From Zanthoxylum bungeanum (Eukaryota; Streptophyta; Magnoliopsida; Sapindales; Rutaceae): DNA of 64,000 nt. A program made the translations under genes and the position numbers. Positions 47,771 to 60,935 of the stretch are shown here, in pieces. Position 1 is the stretch's first letter. Each line of letters opens with the position of its first letter. Location: positions 1-64,000 of the forward strand of contig SKCR01036771.1 of NCBI GenBank assembly GCA_019454045.1. The letters run 5' to 3'. The notes below the pieces were generated by a model. That model ran no database searches. It saw nothing but the letters and a program-made list of their open reading frames with translations, and was not told where the DNA came from.

Positions 47771-50186
47771 TTTTAAACACTAATCTTTCAATTATCTTGA
47801 TTCTAATAGTCTAACTATTTAATCAACGATTTTAGGTACAATTCATTATAATGATTACTATAGTCCAACTATATAATCAACTATAATTTAAATTAGTTAG
47901 CTTCAATTATATTGATTACTATAATCCAATTATAAAATAAACTATTAATTGAAATTAGTTAATTCAAATTTATTGATTACTATAATCCGATTATATAATA
48001 AACTATAAATGAAATAGTTTGAATACAGTCCAACTGTTTATTTAAAACAACGATTAATTATTAGTCCAACTAATATATTAATTTATTGACGAATAATTTG
48101 TAATGAGCGCGTATGGAAATTTACTAAACGAATATTGCAAATTTAATACTTGCCTCCCACTATTTTTCGGCGAGCCTCTAACCCTCTGTGGAGTACTCGG
48201 GAAACCTTGTTTCCTAGTGGGCTAGGATCCTGTTAAATAACACACAATCTTGACTTTGGCCAACAAATTGTATGATAATTAACTAGGTAGATCTCTAAGA
48301 TCAATTGGATCCAATCCAATTCCTAGATCCAGTAGGTGGACATCCAAGTCCGAAACATATATCCTATATATGCCAATATCCAATATATATGCAATATATA
48401 TGCCTAACTTTTTTCCTCTGAATCAACTAAGCCTTGGCTTTGGCACAACAAACTTAGTGATCCCAGTAAGCGGAACTCATTGACCTTGGAAAGCTTCGTA
48501 ATCAATGTCGATGGACAAGAAGTGATCTTGACTTTGGCCAACAAATCACAACTTGGACAAGACACCAATATGGAACAAAACATTCGTGATTCAAACACAT
48601 CCTCGACGGACAAAGGCCTTGACTTTGGCCAACAAACCAATGCCAGTCTTGGATCTTGAGTAAGAATCACTCAATGGAAGGAAAAACGCTTAATATGATG
48701 TTGAGGGTTTTTCGCGTGCAATTGGCAACCAATTTATTATCTTTGTTAAGGTCTCATCATCATACACCCTTAAACATGCATTCTAAACACATAATAAGGC
48801 GCATATAAATAAAATAATAATGATATGCGAATGGATACTTAACACATTGTTCCTAGAATAAATCTCTTCATTTCCTCTCTCCCACTAGCACAAGTATTGC
48901 TTCTACCCGTTACATAACACTTCTAAAGAAACCTCATTTACATTTAGGGGAATAGGTGAGAAGAGAAATACACAGAGTCAAAGAGGTAATAGGCTGGACA
49001 CACAGGTCCAATTAAAAAATTCTAAATTTATTACAACAATTTCCAAAATTGCCCCACCCATCTAATATCCATCCGATATACATTATTCATGCATCGCAAC
49101 CATGTATTCACACAAGCATGTTATCAATCAATCTAATCCAATTAATTAATCTGATAATTAATGACCATCCAATGTTCAAACAACGATTTGATTTTGCGCG
49201 AGTCAAACTCGTTTGCGAATAAGTACTCAAAGTACGAATTCTTGAATTAAATTAAACTACAACATTAAATCCAATTTAATTTGTATTAATACAAATTCAT
49301 TATTTAATTCCAAATTAAATATTACACTTTTTAAAGTACCTTTACGACTTAGATTCTAAATCTAATCGTTACGGGTCTCAAAGCCCGATTAACATCCAAG
49401 TTAATTTAATTAAAGTCCAATGGGCTTTCAATTAATTTCTTAAGGCATGGACTTTTGGTCAACTTGGGTCAAACCCAAAGACTAAAGCCCATTTAAAGGA
49501 TCCCTTATATGCCTAGAAACCAATTTAGGCCCATTAGGCCCAATTAATATATTAAGGTCCATTAAGTCATAATTGGACTTTATGGAAATGGTTTTGGGCC
49601 CAATTGGATCCAACCAATTAGCCTAAACCCATCTTGGTACAACCAAGCCCATTAAGCCCAATTACAACCTTTTAAGCCCAATTTCCAAAATTAGCCCAAT
49701 TAATTAAATCAAAAATTCCAAATTCATAATTTAATTAACCAAAGTGTATTCCATAATTAATTACCCAAATCAATATTTCCAAAACATCAATTAGCCTAAT
49801 TAATTATGCTCATTAACAACAATTAGTGTCCAACACAATTGATCAAAAATCAAACCCATTTTCATGCATGCATGTCTCGGCAATGGTAGGGTAATTTTGA
49901 CCGATTTCGGTTTTAATCCAATCAAATCCAATTCAACATTACCCAATTGATTTCAAGTCATCCAATGAATCAAAAATCAAAAATACCAAGACATTAGGGC
50001 ATTATACCTCTCGGCCAAGCCATGATTTTCGGGGAAAATTGTTCCAAATCAATTTTCATGAAATTGATCCAATCCAACTTCAATTAAACATCATTTAAGC
50101 ATACTCAATCAATTATTTTAACCAAATCATGCTCAAAATAAATTTACCCAATTTTAACCCTAAGTTCAAGTTTCATGCTTTTACTC
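47771..50186 (-). other. Untranslated leader of copia B
   Basis: It contains the reverse-complement leader motif at 48249-48267, 48527-48545 and 48618-48636 and a GGCCCA-rich stretch at about 49470-49700. The minus-strand frame 48404-48670 (88 codons) parallels 6143-6394 of copy A and includes two motif copies in different frames. It is left uncalled. Confidence 0.6.
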
Positions 50187-50198
50187 GCTCTGATACCA
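50187..50198 (-). other. Primer-binding site of copia B
   Basis: The minus strand is TGGTATCAGAGC, perfect, one base from the LTR end. Confidence 0.9.
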
Positions 50199-50199
50199 T

Positions 50200-52189
50200 T
50201 GTTGGGTTTCTCTAAGTCTAGAGGATCGATTAAAGCAATGAAACATACATGTGAATACATGAAGAAGTTGCGGAATACTTACATCGATCGGTTGAGGCGA
50301 TGCGTTGAAGAACAAAACTTTTTATGCCCTTTGAAACTCCTCCAAGGCTCACGGCATTTAATGGTTTGGCTCCTTCATTTTCAGTCCAAGCTCCAAGCTT
50401 TTGGGTGGTGATTCCAAGCTCACAAGTGGGTTTCCCTATCACCTTTGTATGTCTCCAAATGTGTGCTAGCACTTATGAATTTTTGCCACAAAAATCCCTT
50501 ATTTTCTCACTGCCATTCACGGTAAAACCAGAAGGTTTTGGAGAAGAAATTCAGCCCTTTGGGCGTGAAGATGGAGAGAAGAAAGAGAAGAGAGAAAGTG
50601 TTGGTTGGTTGTTACAAATTGTGTATCTAATACACTAAATGAATTACAAAATTCATTTACCAAATTTTTGGCTTTCCAAAAGTCAAAGGCTTTAAGCCAT
50701 CCAACAACTCCATCAACTATTCACATCAATCAAGTGACAAGTTGTCACATCAATTGATTGACTAGTGATTTGACGCTTGATGTGACTTGTGGGCCGCACT
50801 TGAATTCGAGATGCGAGTGCGCTCGCAAACACTCCCGGGCTCGGGTTCGCTAATTCCAAATTAACGAATTTTCCGTTGCGACGTAATTAATTAATTATGC
50901 CTAGCAAAATCACTATTCACGTCGCTAACGAATTAATTCTAAATTAACTCGTTCGCCCGAATTAAAATCTAATTTCAATTCTGCGTCGAAATCCAATTTC
51001 GTATAATATATCGAATATATTATTTTATCGATTAATTCCAAATTAATCGTTTTCTCTCTTTAAATGATATTTTATCCCAGATAAAATATATCCGCAATTA
51101 ATCCCAGATTAATTTTCTCTCTCTACTAATTAATCCCAGATTAATAAAGTGTGAGTCATACGTCATCGGTGAATCTTCGAGAAGCGACCCATGAGATCCC
51201 CGGATATGTTGGCAGTAAACCCGATCGTCGGACTATCCGAACACGTACGTACCTAGTACTACGTTTGTACCAATTTACAAGGCAAGGTTGGTTCTAGCAA
51301 AGCGCCATGCCTACCCAATTCTCCAGAAATATCCTTACAGGAATATGTGATCTATATCAGGCGTAGTATACGTAGTATTGGGAATAGCGATCCAATATCG
51401 AATGTCACGTGCAAGGCCTGGGGCTGGAAATGTGTCTGCCTCGTACGAAGCACATATCGGATCTCTGGTAACTAGTCTCTATATCGGACAATCATGACCT
51501 AGTCATATTATCCCGATGACTGTAGTACATAAGAGAACCAGTTCCGTATCCTACGTGATCATCATCTCCACTATGACTGAAGTGATACTTCCATCTCGAC
51601 ATCACACCCAATACACTACGATTCTCAATATACCCAGAAGAGGCGTACACAGAACCTGTTAAAGCCCTGGACGACCAAAACCAAAGTATATTGATTATCG
51701 CAAGTATTAGCGGTGCAAGTCTCAGGTTAAGACCAAATACACCTACCCTGATTCGGACTTCCATAGACACATAGTCATACTACCAATGGAATTCCGAGGG
51801 GTCTATCCAGAGCGAAGTTGTTTCCGTACCATCGGTAAAACACAACCTCCTACTACACTTGCATGAGTATCCTATACCCCAATATATGAGAACTATGTCG
51901 TTATGCCCTCACAATGCGCACAAGTGTAATATTAGTCTATTCCGCATTATCGATGTTCAATCTCGATAATACTACGACTAGGGATATTTAATGATTAAAC
52001 CTTTATGGATTGATATTGTCTCATATCTTATCAATCTGGAACTAATCATATGGACCTTCTATCATTTATACATCTTGGTGATCTAATCACAAATGATAGA
52101 AGGGCAATTTCTTTTGTCACATAGTTAATTTGTTCAACAACACCATGATCTGTACAAATAGTGACGTTATGGGTCATAACTGTCCAACA
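50200..52189 (-). repeat. 5' LTR of copia B
   Basis: The minus-strand reading starts TGTTGGACAGTTATGACCC at 52189 and ends GAAACCCAACA at 50200. A 92-codon frame lies at 51492-51770. Confidence 0.93.
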
Positions 52190-52276
52190 GGATCAACCCC
52201 GGTCTTACCGGGTTATTTTATTACTTCGACACTTTTATACTTGGGAGTTAAAGAACCACTTTGTGAGTGTGCCAAT
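52190..52276 (+). repeat. 3' LTR of Athila-like element, end piece
   Basis: GGATCAACCCCGGTCTTACC followed by TTACTTCGACACTTTTATAC and TTTGTGAGTGTGCCA is the typical distal end of an Athila/Tat LTR. It continues 41063-42284 after removal of copia B. Confidence 0.65.
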
Positions 52277-53597
52277 TTTATTAAATACACATTAATTAAT
52301 TATCAAATAAGATAATTGACATATATCATAAATATATGTATTTTGATTATTTAAAGTAAATATGATACATATATTTAGATATCTATATTTAAGTAATTAT
52401 TTAAATATTTAATTGTTAAATAATTAAAGTAATTAAAATACAAATATCTAAAGTGATATTTATATTAGGAAATGATTATAGTGTAAAAGTTTGACTTATT
52501 TACATTTATGGCAAAGGTGTTAAAAAGGAATTTTGCTTCTTTAATTTGGTTAAAATAAAAAATTTCTTTTTTTCTCCTCCACAAATTCCGCCCAAGCTTA
52601 TAGTATATAAGGGAAATGTTTTTTCCTTTGCTTGGTTAATGTTAACCTAGCCTCCCAATGAAATAAAAAGTTCTCCAAGCATTTTAGAGAAGAAAATTTT
52701 CAACAAGAACAAAGTTAAAGAAGATTTTGGTAGATTAAGGTAATCTTTAGTTTTCTTTAACTTAGAAAATTATTTTATTGTTCTTGCTTGAATTTTTATG
52801 TTGTAGAGATTCTTACAAAAGTTGTAGAGATTCTTTACACTCTAAAATTTGGGCTTTTTGATTTGATTGATGGATTTGGTGGTTAGATACATGTGTGAAG
52901 TTAGATTGAGTAATATTAGTTCAATTTTATCATATGATGACTTGTTACCATTCTAGAGTGTTATGAACACTCTTGTAATACCTAGAATTGTTCTTGAGTT
53001 CTTCATTGGTGGTGGCTTCGATTGGTGTAAATATTAATATGATTAATGTTGAGAAAATTGGATTTAAAGCATGAAAAATGAATATTTTTACACCCAGATC
53101 AGATCTGAAAATTCTAGAAATTTGGTGATGAAAAATATATTATTTAAATATATTGGATGTGTATTGGGCATTGGAATAATTGCCAGAAATTATTTAGGAG
53201 TGAAAATATGCGAAAACGGTGAAAATGGTGTTACTAGATGTGTTTCGGGCTTACCGGATAAAGGTTGTCCAAACAGTGAATTTTTCACTATTTAGGCAGC
53301 CCATGAACTGCCCAAGTACTATTGGGGCTGACCTGGGCAGCCTCCCATGTGTATTGATTGGTCGGTTCTGGCAAAAAAGTATTTTATGTCATTTTACGGA
53401 AAAATATTTTCGTAAATGTTTCGCGATGTTTTCTAAATTATTTATATTATTATTTGATAACATATATAATATTTTTAGGTGAAATATGAATGAATTATTC
53501 ATATTAGATATTGAATAATTTATTCGGTAAGTTTAAAAATTTTAAAGTTATGATTTCGCCGGAACCGCGCCTTCCGCTGCGCCTAACCCCAGCAGAA
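52277..53597 (+). repeat. LTR of family F Ty3 element, probable
   Basis: The last 330 bases match 15740-16071. A TATATAAGG-like site near 52603 fits a promoter. The left limit is uncertain. No PBS follows, because the sequence changes to a minus-strand Tat relic at about 53598. Confidence 0.55.
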
Positions 53598-54607
53598 ATT
53601 GCAATAGAGTCGTTATTGTTGTTGTTGGAAGCAATTTTGTTTGTTTATTGAGTTTGTTGATTGTCCTCATTTTGTCTGTTGAGTCAATATGCGTTTGGAA
53701 AGGCCTCTCATCTGCTCATACTACTTTTTCTCATTTCCACGGTAAAAGGAATTGGTGCAAGGAGGATGGCACACACTAGTTGGCATGAATCCAATCTCTT
53801 CCAATGAGATCTTGATAACTGGCAGAAGAATACACAATAAAGAATGCAGAGCGAAGTCTTTCTCCCTACAGTAAGTTCTACTAGCAGTACTTTCAACGTC
53901 CTGATTACCACTCATATAAAAGCTGCCACAAAAACTTCTATTGAAATTAAATCATCCTCTGATTTTCCCAACGTTAACAGCATTTTGGAAAACATCACAT
54001 TCAAAGCTGACCCATTATCAACCAGTGTTCTGGATATTGGTCTTCCATTCATATAGGACTTAATATACAGGGGCTTGATATGCTTGTCATCTCTTCCGAG
54101 GGATTCTCAAATATCACCCTTTTGGGCCCTCCATATTTCACGGCTTGGATAGTTACCCCATAATGTGGCTTCCTGCTATTTTCATCTTCCAAAAAAGAGG
54201 GTGTTTTCCTTTAAGCTCTTGCTAAATCCTCCATTCCTACGATTTTCCTTTCACTCTCCTTTTGGAAGTTTAACAGCAAAGTCAAGCTTGTTGTAGCACA
54301 GCCAAAAGGAACGAGGACTCTCATTATCATAAAAATGTTCTCTGCACATTATTCCTTTGGTCGATCATCCGAGCTCTCTACTGATTCATGGTCCTCGGTG
54401 GATTTCCTATAGAATTTGGACTTTTCCTTCACGGGCTCCTGCATCTCCTCCTGTTTTCCTCAAGGCAACGTCTTCTTTTGGGTTCAGGAGAGATTTTCAG
54501 GAATTGTTTTGTGCTCCACTATGTACCATTGGTTTCCTGGTCTAACCACTAGAGGGGCCACAAATCTTGGTTGTCTCATCTGGGAAGAAGATGGAGGAAA
54601 TGGCTTG
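53598..54607 (-). pseudogene. Tat/Ogre-like Ty3 protease-region relic
   Basis: Minus-strand reading around 53880-54060 shows NGRPISRTLVDNGSALNVMF, the Ty3 aspartic protease with the active-site D-N-G in place of D-S/T-G, as is usual in Tat elements. Lower down, RDWIHAN and CVPSSLHQF appear with stops and a frame change (53721-53915). The stretch 54060-54607 reads as a poorly conserved gag-to-protease linker with WYIVEHKTIPE. The frame is broken several times. Gag continues on the far side of the hAT insertion at 58234. Confidence 0.75.
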
Positions 54608-54615
54608 GTTTTTAG
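54608..54615. repeat. Target-site duplication of hAT element, left
   Basis: GTTTTTAG pairs with GTTTTTGG at 58226-58233 (7 of 8 bases), the 8-bp length typical of hAT insertions. Confidence 0.85.
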
Positions 54616-57600
54616 CAATGTTCGAAAACTCGGTATGCGATGCGAGGTGGGCACTTACGTGAGGTGAGGCGGTCGAGGCGGTAGCGTCAATCCAGATATA
54701 GGGAAAAATACAAATATATAAAATAAATTCATAAAATTGTCAAAATCAAATCATCCACAACACAAAATCATCTATCAAAATTAAATAAAGTAAAACATAA
54801 CAAAATAAGTTTATGAGAAAAATGGTTATTAATCTCTAGGTAAGCTATCATTTATGTCTAACGACATGAAATATGGATCTAAGGTTTTATCTTCTCCATC
54901 ATCATCTGAGTTGTCATCTTCTAAAGTGTCATCATCATATCTAATTCCTCCACCATCCTCATCATCAGTTGCAATATCGTCCCACTCAGGTTCATCATCA
55001 ACAAGTTGCATAATCTTTCTTTTACCTAACAAATAATATAAAGTCGTATGTTTATCTATATGTAAATTACTTTGCATGTGATTTCATTTAAATAAATTAC
55101 CTTTATTTCTTTTTCTCTTTTGTGCAGATAGCCAACTTCCAATTTGTTGACTAATAGTAGCTCCAAAAAATCCCTCTGAAGATGTTTCATTGACATTCTC
55201 TTCTCCAACCACCCATTCATCATCATAAGGCACCTCATCCTCAAATAAGGGATCAACATCCTCTTTCATTGATTGTTTCTTCAAAAACTTATATTGTAAC
55301 CTCATGTTATACATTACATACACCAATGAGTTCAATTTTTGAGTGGACAATCTATTTCTTCTCTTTATATGAATCTACACACATGATTATAAATTTTATC
55401 AAAAATAAAATAAATTTATTTATTTGAATGACGTATCAAATAAGTTTTTGTGAGCATATATCGAATTGAATGTACTCCAATTACGCTCGTATCCCGAAGA
55501 TGAGCATGTTAGACTCAAAATCTTTATAACTAAGGACTGCAGTTGAGGAGTTTGGTCTCTATATTGTTTCCACCATTCAGCTACAATAACAATGAACACA
55601 CAATTCAAATTAAGATAAAAGTGTAATAATTGTAATAATACCTAAATGATAATTCACATACCATGACTATGATTGAAGAGGGTGATTCTAGCAAGGCCAA
55701 AAGAAAACATCTCTATTTTATTTAAGAAGGCATCCATATGCACATCTGCCTTCGCTTTATCTTTATCATTGGTGATAAGTCTAGCCATACACATGAAAAA
55801 TCCTAACTTAATCTCCGGATGAGTTGAAGGATTGTCTGAATACTGGATTTGGGGATTCAAAAAAAACGCAGCTGCATGCAAATGACTGTGCATCTGAAAC
55901 TCCCACCTATCATCAATAATCTTTCATATCTCTTTGTATGCTCCAACTTCATCTTTCAATTTTTTTGCTATTTCTTCCTTTGCTTTATCCATGGCACCAT
56001 AGATGAACCTCATCCTAGGTATTTTTCACCATCTGTAATCCCCAACACATAAACCAAAGGTTTGGTGGTTTTTAATGCATAATTCATGCTGAACCGGAAC
56101 CTATCACTCAAAATGATTTTCTTCACTTCTCTTCTTTCGGGCTTCTTTGACAAATTATGATCATTCTATTCCTTGGAAGTAAATATTTGCTCCAACTGTT
56201 GCTTGAGACTGTACATATTTTGTAATGTCAAGTATGCAGTAGCAAATCTTGTTGGAGTAGGACGCACTAAGTCTTTCTTTGTAAAACTCATCATCAAAGC
56301 CAAAAATCGATCCATGGTTATATATGAAATTACTCACATGTTATAAAGACAGTAATAATTACATTGTCAAATAATATATTTTTAAACAAAAAATAAAATA
56401 AAAAAATTGTGCAACTACAATTTATAATTACCTTCTTTGCTTTTGTCAATGCAATTTTGTGTTGAGTTGGCTTTCTAATTTGTTCAAGTATCAAATCAAT
56501 ACAGTGTGCAACACACGGCGTCCACCACAACCTTTTTCCTCTTATTCATCAACAGTTCGCCAGTTTTCTTGTAGTTTGATGCATTATCTGTCACTATTTG
56601 GATAACAATATCCTCTCCAACTTCTTCAACAACATCATCAAAAGAGCTTAAATAACAATTTTACATCATTTACTACATCACTAGCATCAACAGACTTTAA
56701 AAAAACTATATCTTTAGGATTGTTCACAAGGAAGTTTAATAATTGTCTTCCTCTTATATCCTTCCACCCATCTGACATAATAGTCACACATGTCTTTTTC
56801 CATGACTTTTTTACATTATCAACTATTTTTTGTGTGTTTGCTACTTCCTTGTTAAGTATTGTAGTTGATAGCTCATAAGGTGTAGGTGGTTTTCTACCAC
56901 GTCCAAAATTGCCAATTGATCGTAACATATTAACAAATGATGGAATATGGGCAACATTGAAAGCAATTCTATTCTCAAAAAAGAACTTATCAATGTCTTG
57001 TGTCGTGCGATCACGCAACTCTTTCTCACTTCCTTGCACTATCGGATTTTCCCCAACCTCTGGTTCCTCAACCTTTTGTACAAATCTATCCATTGGTCCT
57101 ATGACTCTTCTTTTGGGAGCAATAGTGTTTTGATCATTAGTAGATTTATTGTGAAAGGAGACACTTTGGTCAATTATTTCTTCTCTATATAATTGTGCTA
57201 CCTTTTTTGCATTAGATTGCTTCTCCAAGTAATTTTTTATTTCATCTTTTACTTCTGAGGGAACCTCTGTACATGGGGCAGCATTACCATGAATACCCGC
57301 AATGTGTTCTTTCATTCTAAACACACCCTCTTTGAGTATTTTATCACATAAAATACATTGAATGTACCATTTGCCTTCTCCTCTTTCAATTTCATGCCCA
57401 TACTTCCAAGCTGGATCATTCCGACTCGCCATGGCCACTACAATAAAAAAAAAATCAGCAAAAAGAATTAATTAAAAATTCTGCAAAAATGTGAAGATGA
57501 TGACACAAGTAACACTAGCAACAAAAGTTAAAACATTAAGTACAAATGAACATTGTCGAAGCATGTGGCTAAGTTAAAAAAGTAGGTACAAATGAATAAT

Positions 57601-58225
57601 GTTGAAGCACGTGGCCAATTTATAATTTGACTCTGACACATGTTACTCGTGTCATCATCTTCACTTTTTTACTTCAACAGTGGCCATAATCTGGACACAT
57701 GCTTCAAGCCTTCAACAGAAATAAATAAATAAACAAATATATTAATAAACAATGAAATAACAGGAAACAGTCTTCATCCTTCACTCAACCGAAAAAATCC
57801 AGAAAACAAATTGAAGATAGAATAATGAGGATGAAGATGGCAGACGCTAAACCCAGTTTCAACAGGAGGCGCAAGAAAAATTTAGTAAATAAAAATTAAA
57901 GATGAAGTATCTGAGTTGATGATGAGAATAAAAAATGAATATGAAAGAGATTTAGGGTTAGTATTCAAAACTCAACAGAGATCTTCTCTATTTATAATTC
58001 TATTTCTTGTAAAATAGGAAGCTGATTCGTTACACCACTTTTGGTTTTTTTTTTTTTTAATTTTATTTTTTTAAAAAGGTAATTTTCGTCGAGGCTCCGC
58101 CTCCCACCTTATTCGAACGCCCGATGAAATTTTTTCTGAGGCGACCTTTTCCCATTTTCTAGTTCAAGGCAGCGCTGTCGTCGAGGCAATCGAGGCGCCG
58201 CCTCGAACCAAATTTTGAAACATTG
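54616..58225 (-). mobile_element. hAT DNA transposon, 3.6 kb
   Basis: The ends are CAATGTTCGAAAACTCGG on the left and, in reverse complement, CAATGTTTCAAAATTTGG on the right (14 of 18 identical). They are flanked by an 8-bp duplication. Subterminal regions on both sides are rich in TCGAGGCG/GAGGCGG words, likely transposase-binding repeats. A minus-strand transposase relic fills the interior. It is inserted between gag and protease of the Tat-like relic. Confidence 0.93.
54829..57438 (-). pseudogene. hAT transposase relic
   Basis: Transposase of the BED/DUF659 hAT type, which would cut and paste the element. The start MAMASRNDPAWKYGHE (57438) leads into a BED zinc finger (CILC...HIAGIHG) and a long first exon with SDGWKDIRGRQLLNF. 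One extra T near 56640 and one extra A near 56545 break the frame before WWTPCVAHCIDLILEQ. A GT-start intron seems to follow at about 56430. Later pieces carry TKKDLVRPTPTRFAT (about 56230-56290), a mid-domain (55654-55893) and the dimerisation domain SLTCSSSGYERNWSTF (55420-55608). The last are KLNSLVYVMYNMRL (55084-55350) and a very acidic tail (54829-55077). Only small lesions are seen, so it is a rather young pseudogene. Confidence 0.88.
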
Positions 58226-58233
58226 GTTTTTGG
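58226..58233. repeat. Target-site duplication of hAT element, right
   Basis: GTTTTTGG, partner of 54608-54615. Confidence 0.85.
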
Positions 58234-58990
58234 AGGAAACCAAGTTTTGATTGCGGACTCCTTCCTAGAGCTTCATCCGATTTTATCTTCCTACACTAAA
58301 TACTTCTTTGGAATCCAGATCTTACGCAATACCCTTCCCATAAGTAATTATGTGTCCTTTTCTCTGAGCCTCCTTTTGGAATCCAACATCTTCCTCAAAT
58401 CAATTCACATTAGCCACCAGAGGAAAATGGTCTTCATCAACCAGCATAGTTTCCTTCTTCTCGTGGAACTTTAAAATTCCTTTATTGATTTTGTCTTGCA
58501 CCACCCTTTTAAAGCCCAACAAGAATTAGTCAAATGATTGTAAGAGTTGTGATACTTATGATACTCATTTCCTTTGAGCTCATCTTTGGTAGGAATTTTG
58601 TGATCGAAAGGTAGAGTCAGAAACTCCTCATTCATGAGGAAGTCAAAAATTTCCTCAGTCTTAGTCACGTCAAAGGAGAACTTGGTGGTACTAGAACTTG
58701 TTGTTTTCTTCCATGCTTCTGGTGTCTTCTTAATTAGAAGAAAACATACACAAGATCCCAAATTGTTGAGATCCGCTACTGTAATTCCTTTTGCATCTGC
58801 TTCCTAGTAATATGACATATAGATGATTTCCTCCAATGGATTTCCTCCCTCAATAACTCTTCGTACTCAGCCATTTTGGCAGATAATTCAAAAAAGTCCC
58901 TGAATTTCATCCCTTGGAACTTCTTCCTCAATTCTATGTCCAAGTCTCTTTGTGTCATTTTTACGAACTCTGTTTCTGACAGGTATATCA
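58234..58990 (-). pseudogene. Tat/Ogre-like Ty3 gag relic
   Basis: The minus-strand frame 58776-58991 (LSETEFVKMTQRDLDIELRK, ...AEYEELLREE) and frame 58471-58761 (FDVTKTEEIFDFLMNEEFL, IPTKDELKG, KYHNSYNHLTNSCWALKGWC) match the C-terminal half of Tat-type gag, including its KYH...H..NSCWALK pseudo-knuckle. A stop separates the frames. It continues in another frame to 58234 and then across the hAT element to 54607. The N-terminal half is lost where copia E begins at 58991. Confidence 0.78.
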
Positions 58991-60922
58991 TGTTGGGATT
59001 TATGTCCTAGAGCTTCATGTGTTGTAAAACGGAATTGATTATTGTAATAATTATAAACGCATTATTCATTTATCAAAGTTGTTTGATTTAAATTGCATAT
59101 TGTCTAATTGTCTTGTTTACCTTGATTACTTTTGTACCTTTAGACTTAGTGTATGTTTGATACACAAGAGGATTTAAGTCTGAAGTTAGTAATCTAAATT
59201 GTCCATAGAGAGCAAACAGAGTGGGTACTTTGTTTGTGGTTTATCTATAGCTGCGGTTCATTCTATACTTGTATGACGACCTTGATCCGGATTCGTTCAT
59301 GTGGTGACATGAGAATGGAGGCACCTTGTATGATATGATCATATAGGACTGGACTCAGATAAATATGAATTTTTTTTTTAATATCCGTTAACCCAAGAAA
59401 TTCATTTTATCTATTAGATGGTCATATATGGATTAATCTTAATCCTGAGTGTACTACGAACTCCTGCATGTTAGGCTGTGTCCTTTGATTTACTATGGTG
59501 AGGTTGGTGTAGCAGTCCCGGCCAATAACTACGTATTTTGGGGATATGGTTTGGTATGTAGCTGGGAACGTTTTACATAGATATGGAATTCACTCCTTCT
59601 TTCGAGAAGTAGAAGAATATCTCTTTTAAGAGTTGATTCGGGACTTGAATAATTTTGAGCGCTCAACTTTCATATTACGAATAGAAAGTATTATATTCAT
59701 AATTGTTATGAATTAATTGTTCATTATAGAATCAATGGTGCTTAAAAGACAAAATATTTAGAGGGGTATAACGGACTTATGACCCGGCTCTATTTATTAG
59801 ATATTCGTGAAGGGCTATATCCATATGTAGTGACTATATCGATGGACACCGAAGTTTGTTCGGCTTATATTTCCATCTACGGTAACGGGAGTTCAACTTC
59901 GAGTTTTTAGTGGAATAACGCGGAGTTAATAATTCGTAATATTTAATTAAAGAGTTTAATTAATATTTCGGAATTATTGGAGCTCGGAACCGTAGGTCCA
60001 TTTGGTCCCCGTGCTAGCTCGATTAACTGTAGCAAACCTAATTTAATTAGATTGTCTAATAATATGCTCACATTAGATTTAAATATTGTTAATATGATTA
60101 ATAATACTTTTGTCACAAATGAAAATAATATTAAATTAGTTTAATATTATATTTTCTAATATTTTGATTATAAGATAATCAAATAATAATTATAAGATAA
60201 TTATTACATCATCATTGATAATGCATAATTATGAGATAATTATGACATCATTATTTGATAATGGTAAATGCATTATCAAGACAAGCCTTAATGGTTTGCC
60301 AAATCATCCACCAAGTTTTTGTTAATTAGTTTTGACCTAATTACCTAACTTGTTCCATTATCTAATGGATTTGGTTGACACTCCACTCAAGTGTGTTGGC
60401 CATTTACAATTGATAAAATTGAGTGGATGTTGATGGAATGGCTTAAGTTTATATTCTCTACCATTCCCACTCAAAGGTTGGGTGAATTCAAGAAAACATC
60501 ATACTTAGCATTTTGGAAAAAGTTTTTCAAGAGAGAGCTAAAAACATTCACAAAAGTTGTGAGTAAGGTAGAGAGAAAAATCTAATTTCTCAATAGTTGA
60601 GATTAGAAAGAAAAACAAAAGTGAACAAGATACTTGATCTTCTTCATCTCATCTTTCTAAAGCCAAAATAGTTTGTGACATTATCAAATTCTCTAAAAAG
60701 TTTAGAGGTTGATCTTTGTGAGTGAAGCCCACACTTCGGTTTGTTGGTTTCGAGAGATAGCTCGGAAGATTGAGTGGTTGATTCTACGGTAGAATCTCAA
60801 ATGAAATTCATCAAGAGTTTTGTGGAGTTCGACTTTAACAAAGGAGAAGGCAGAGAAAATTTTAAAGATCGGTGCCACCACATCCGCAACTTCCGCCGCG
60901 CAAGAGGAAACGGTTTCCAACA
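58991..60922 (+). repeat. 5' LTR of copia E (1932 bp)
   Basis: It starts TGTTGGGATTTATGTCC and ends GGTTTCCAACA two bases before the PBS. Confidence 0.88.
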
Positions 60923-60924
60923 AT

Positions 60925-60935
60925 TGGTATCAGAG
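60925..60935 (+). other. Primer-binding site of copia E
   Basis: TGGTATCAGAG is followed by ATTAAGG, an 11-base match to the tRNA-iMet complement. Confidence 0.88.

Larger units (their letters stand above)
42285..52189 (-). mobile_element. Ty1/copia element B, complete, minus strand, 9905 bp
   Basis: It has two full LTRs (1989 and 1990 bp), an intact PBS and polypurine tract, and a perfect 5-bp target duplication GGATC (42280-42284, 52190-52194). It belongs to the same family as A and C. The LTRs are about 95-97 percent identical by eye, which makes it a fairly recent insertion, yet gag-pol is ruined. It sits inside the 3' LTR of the Athila-like element. Confidence 0.95.
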
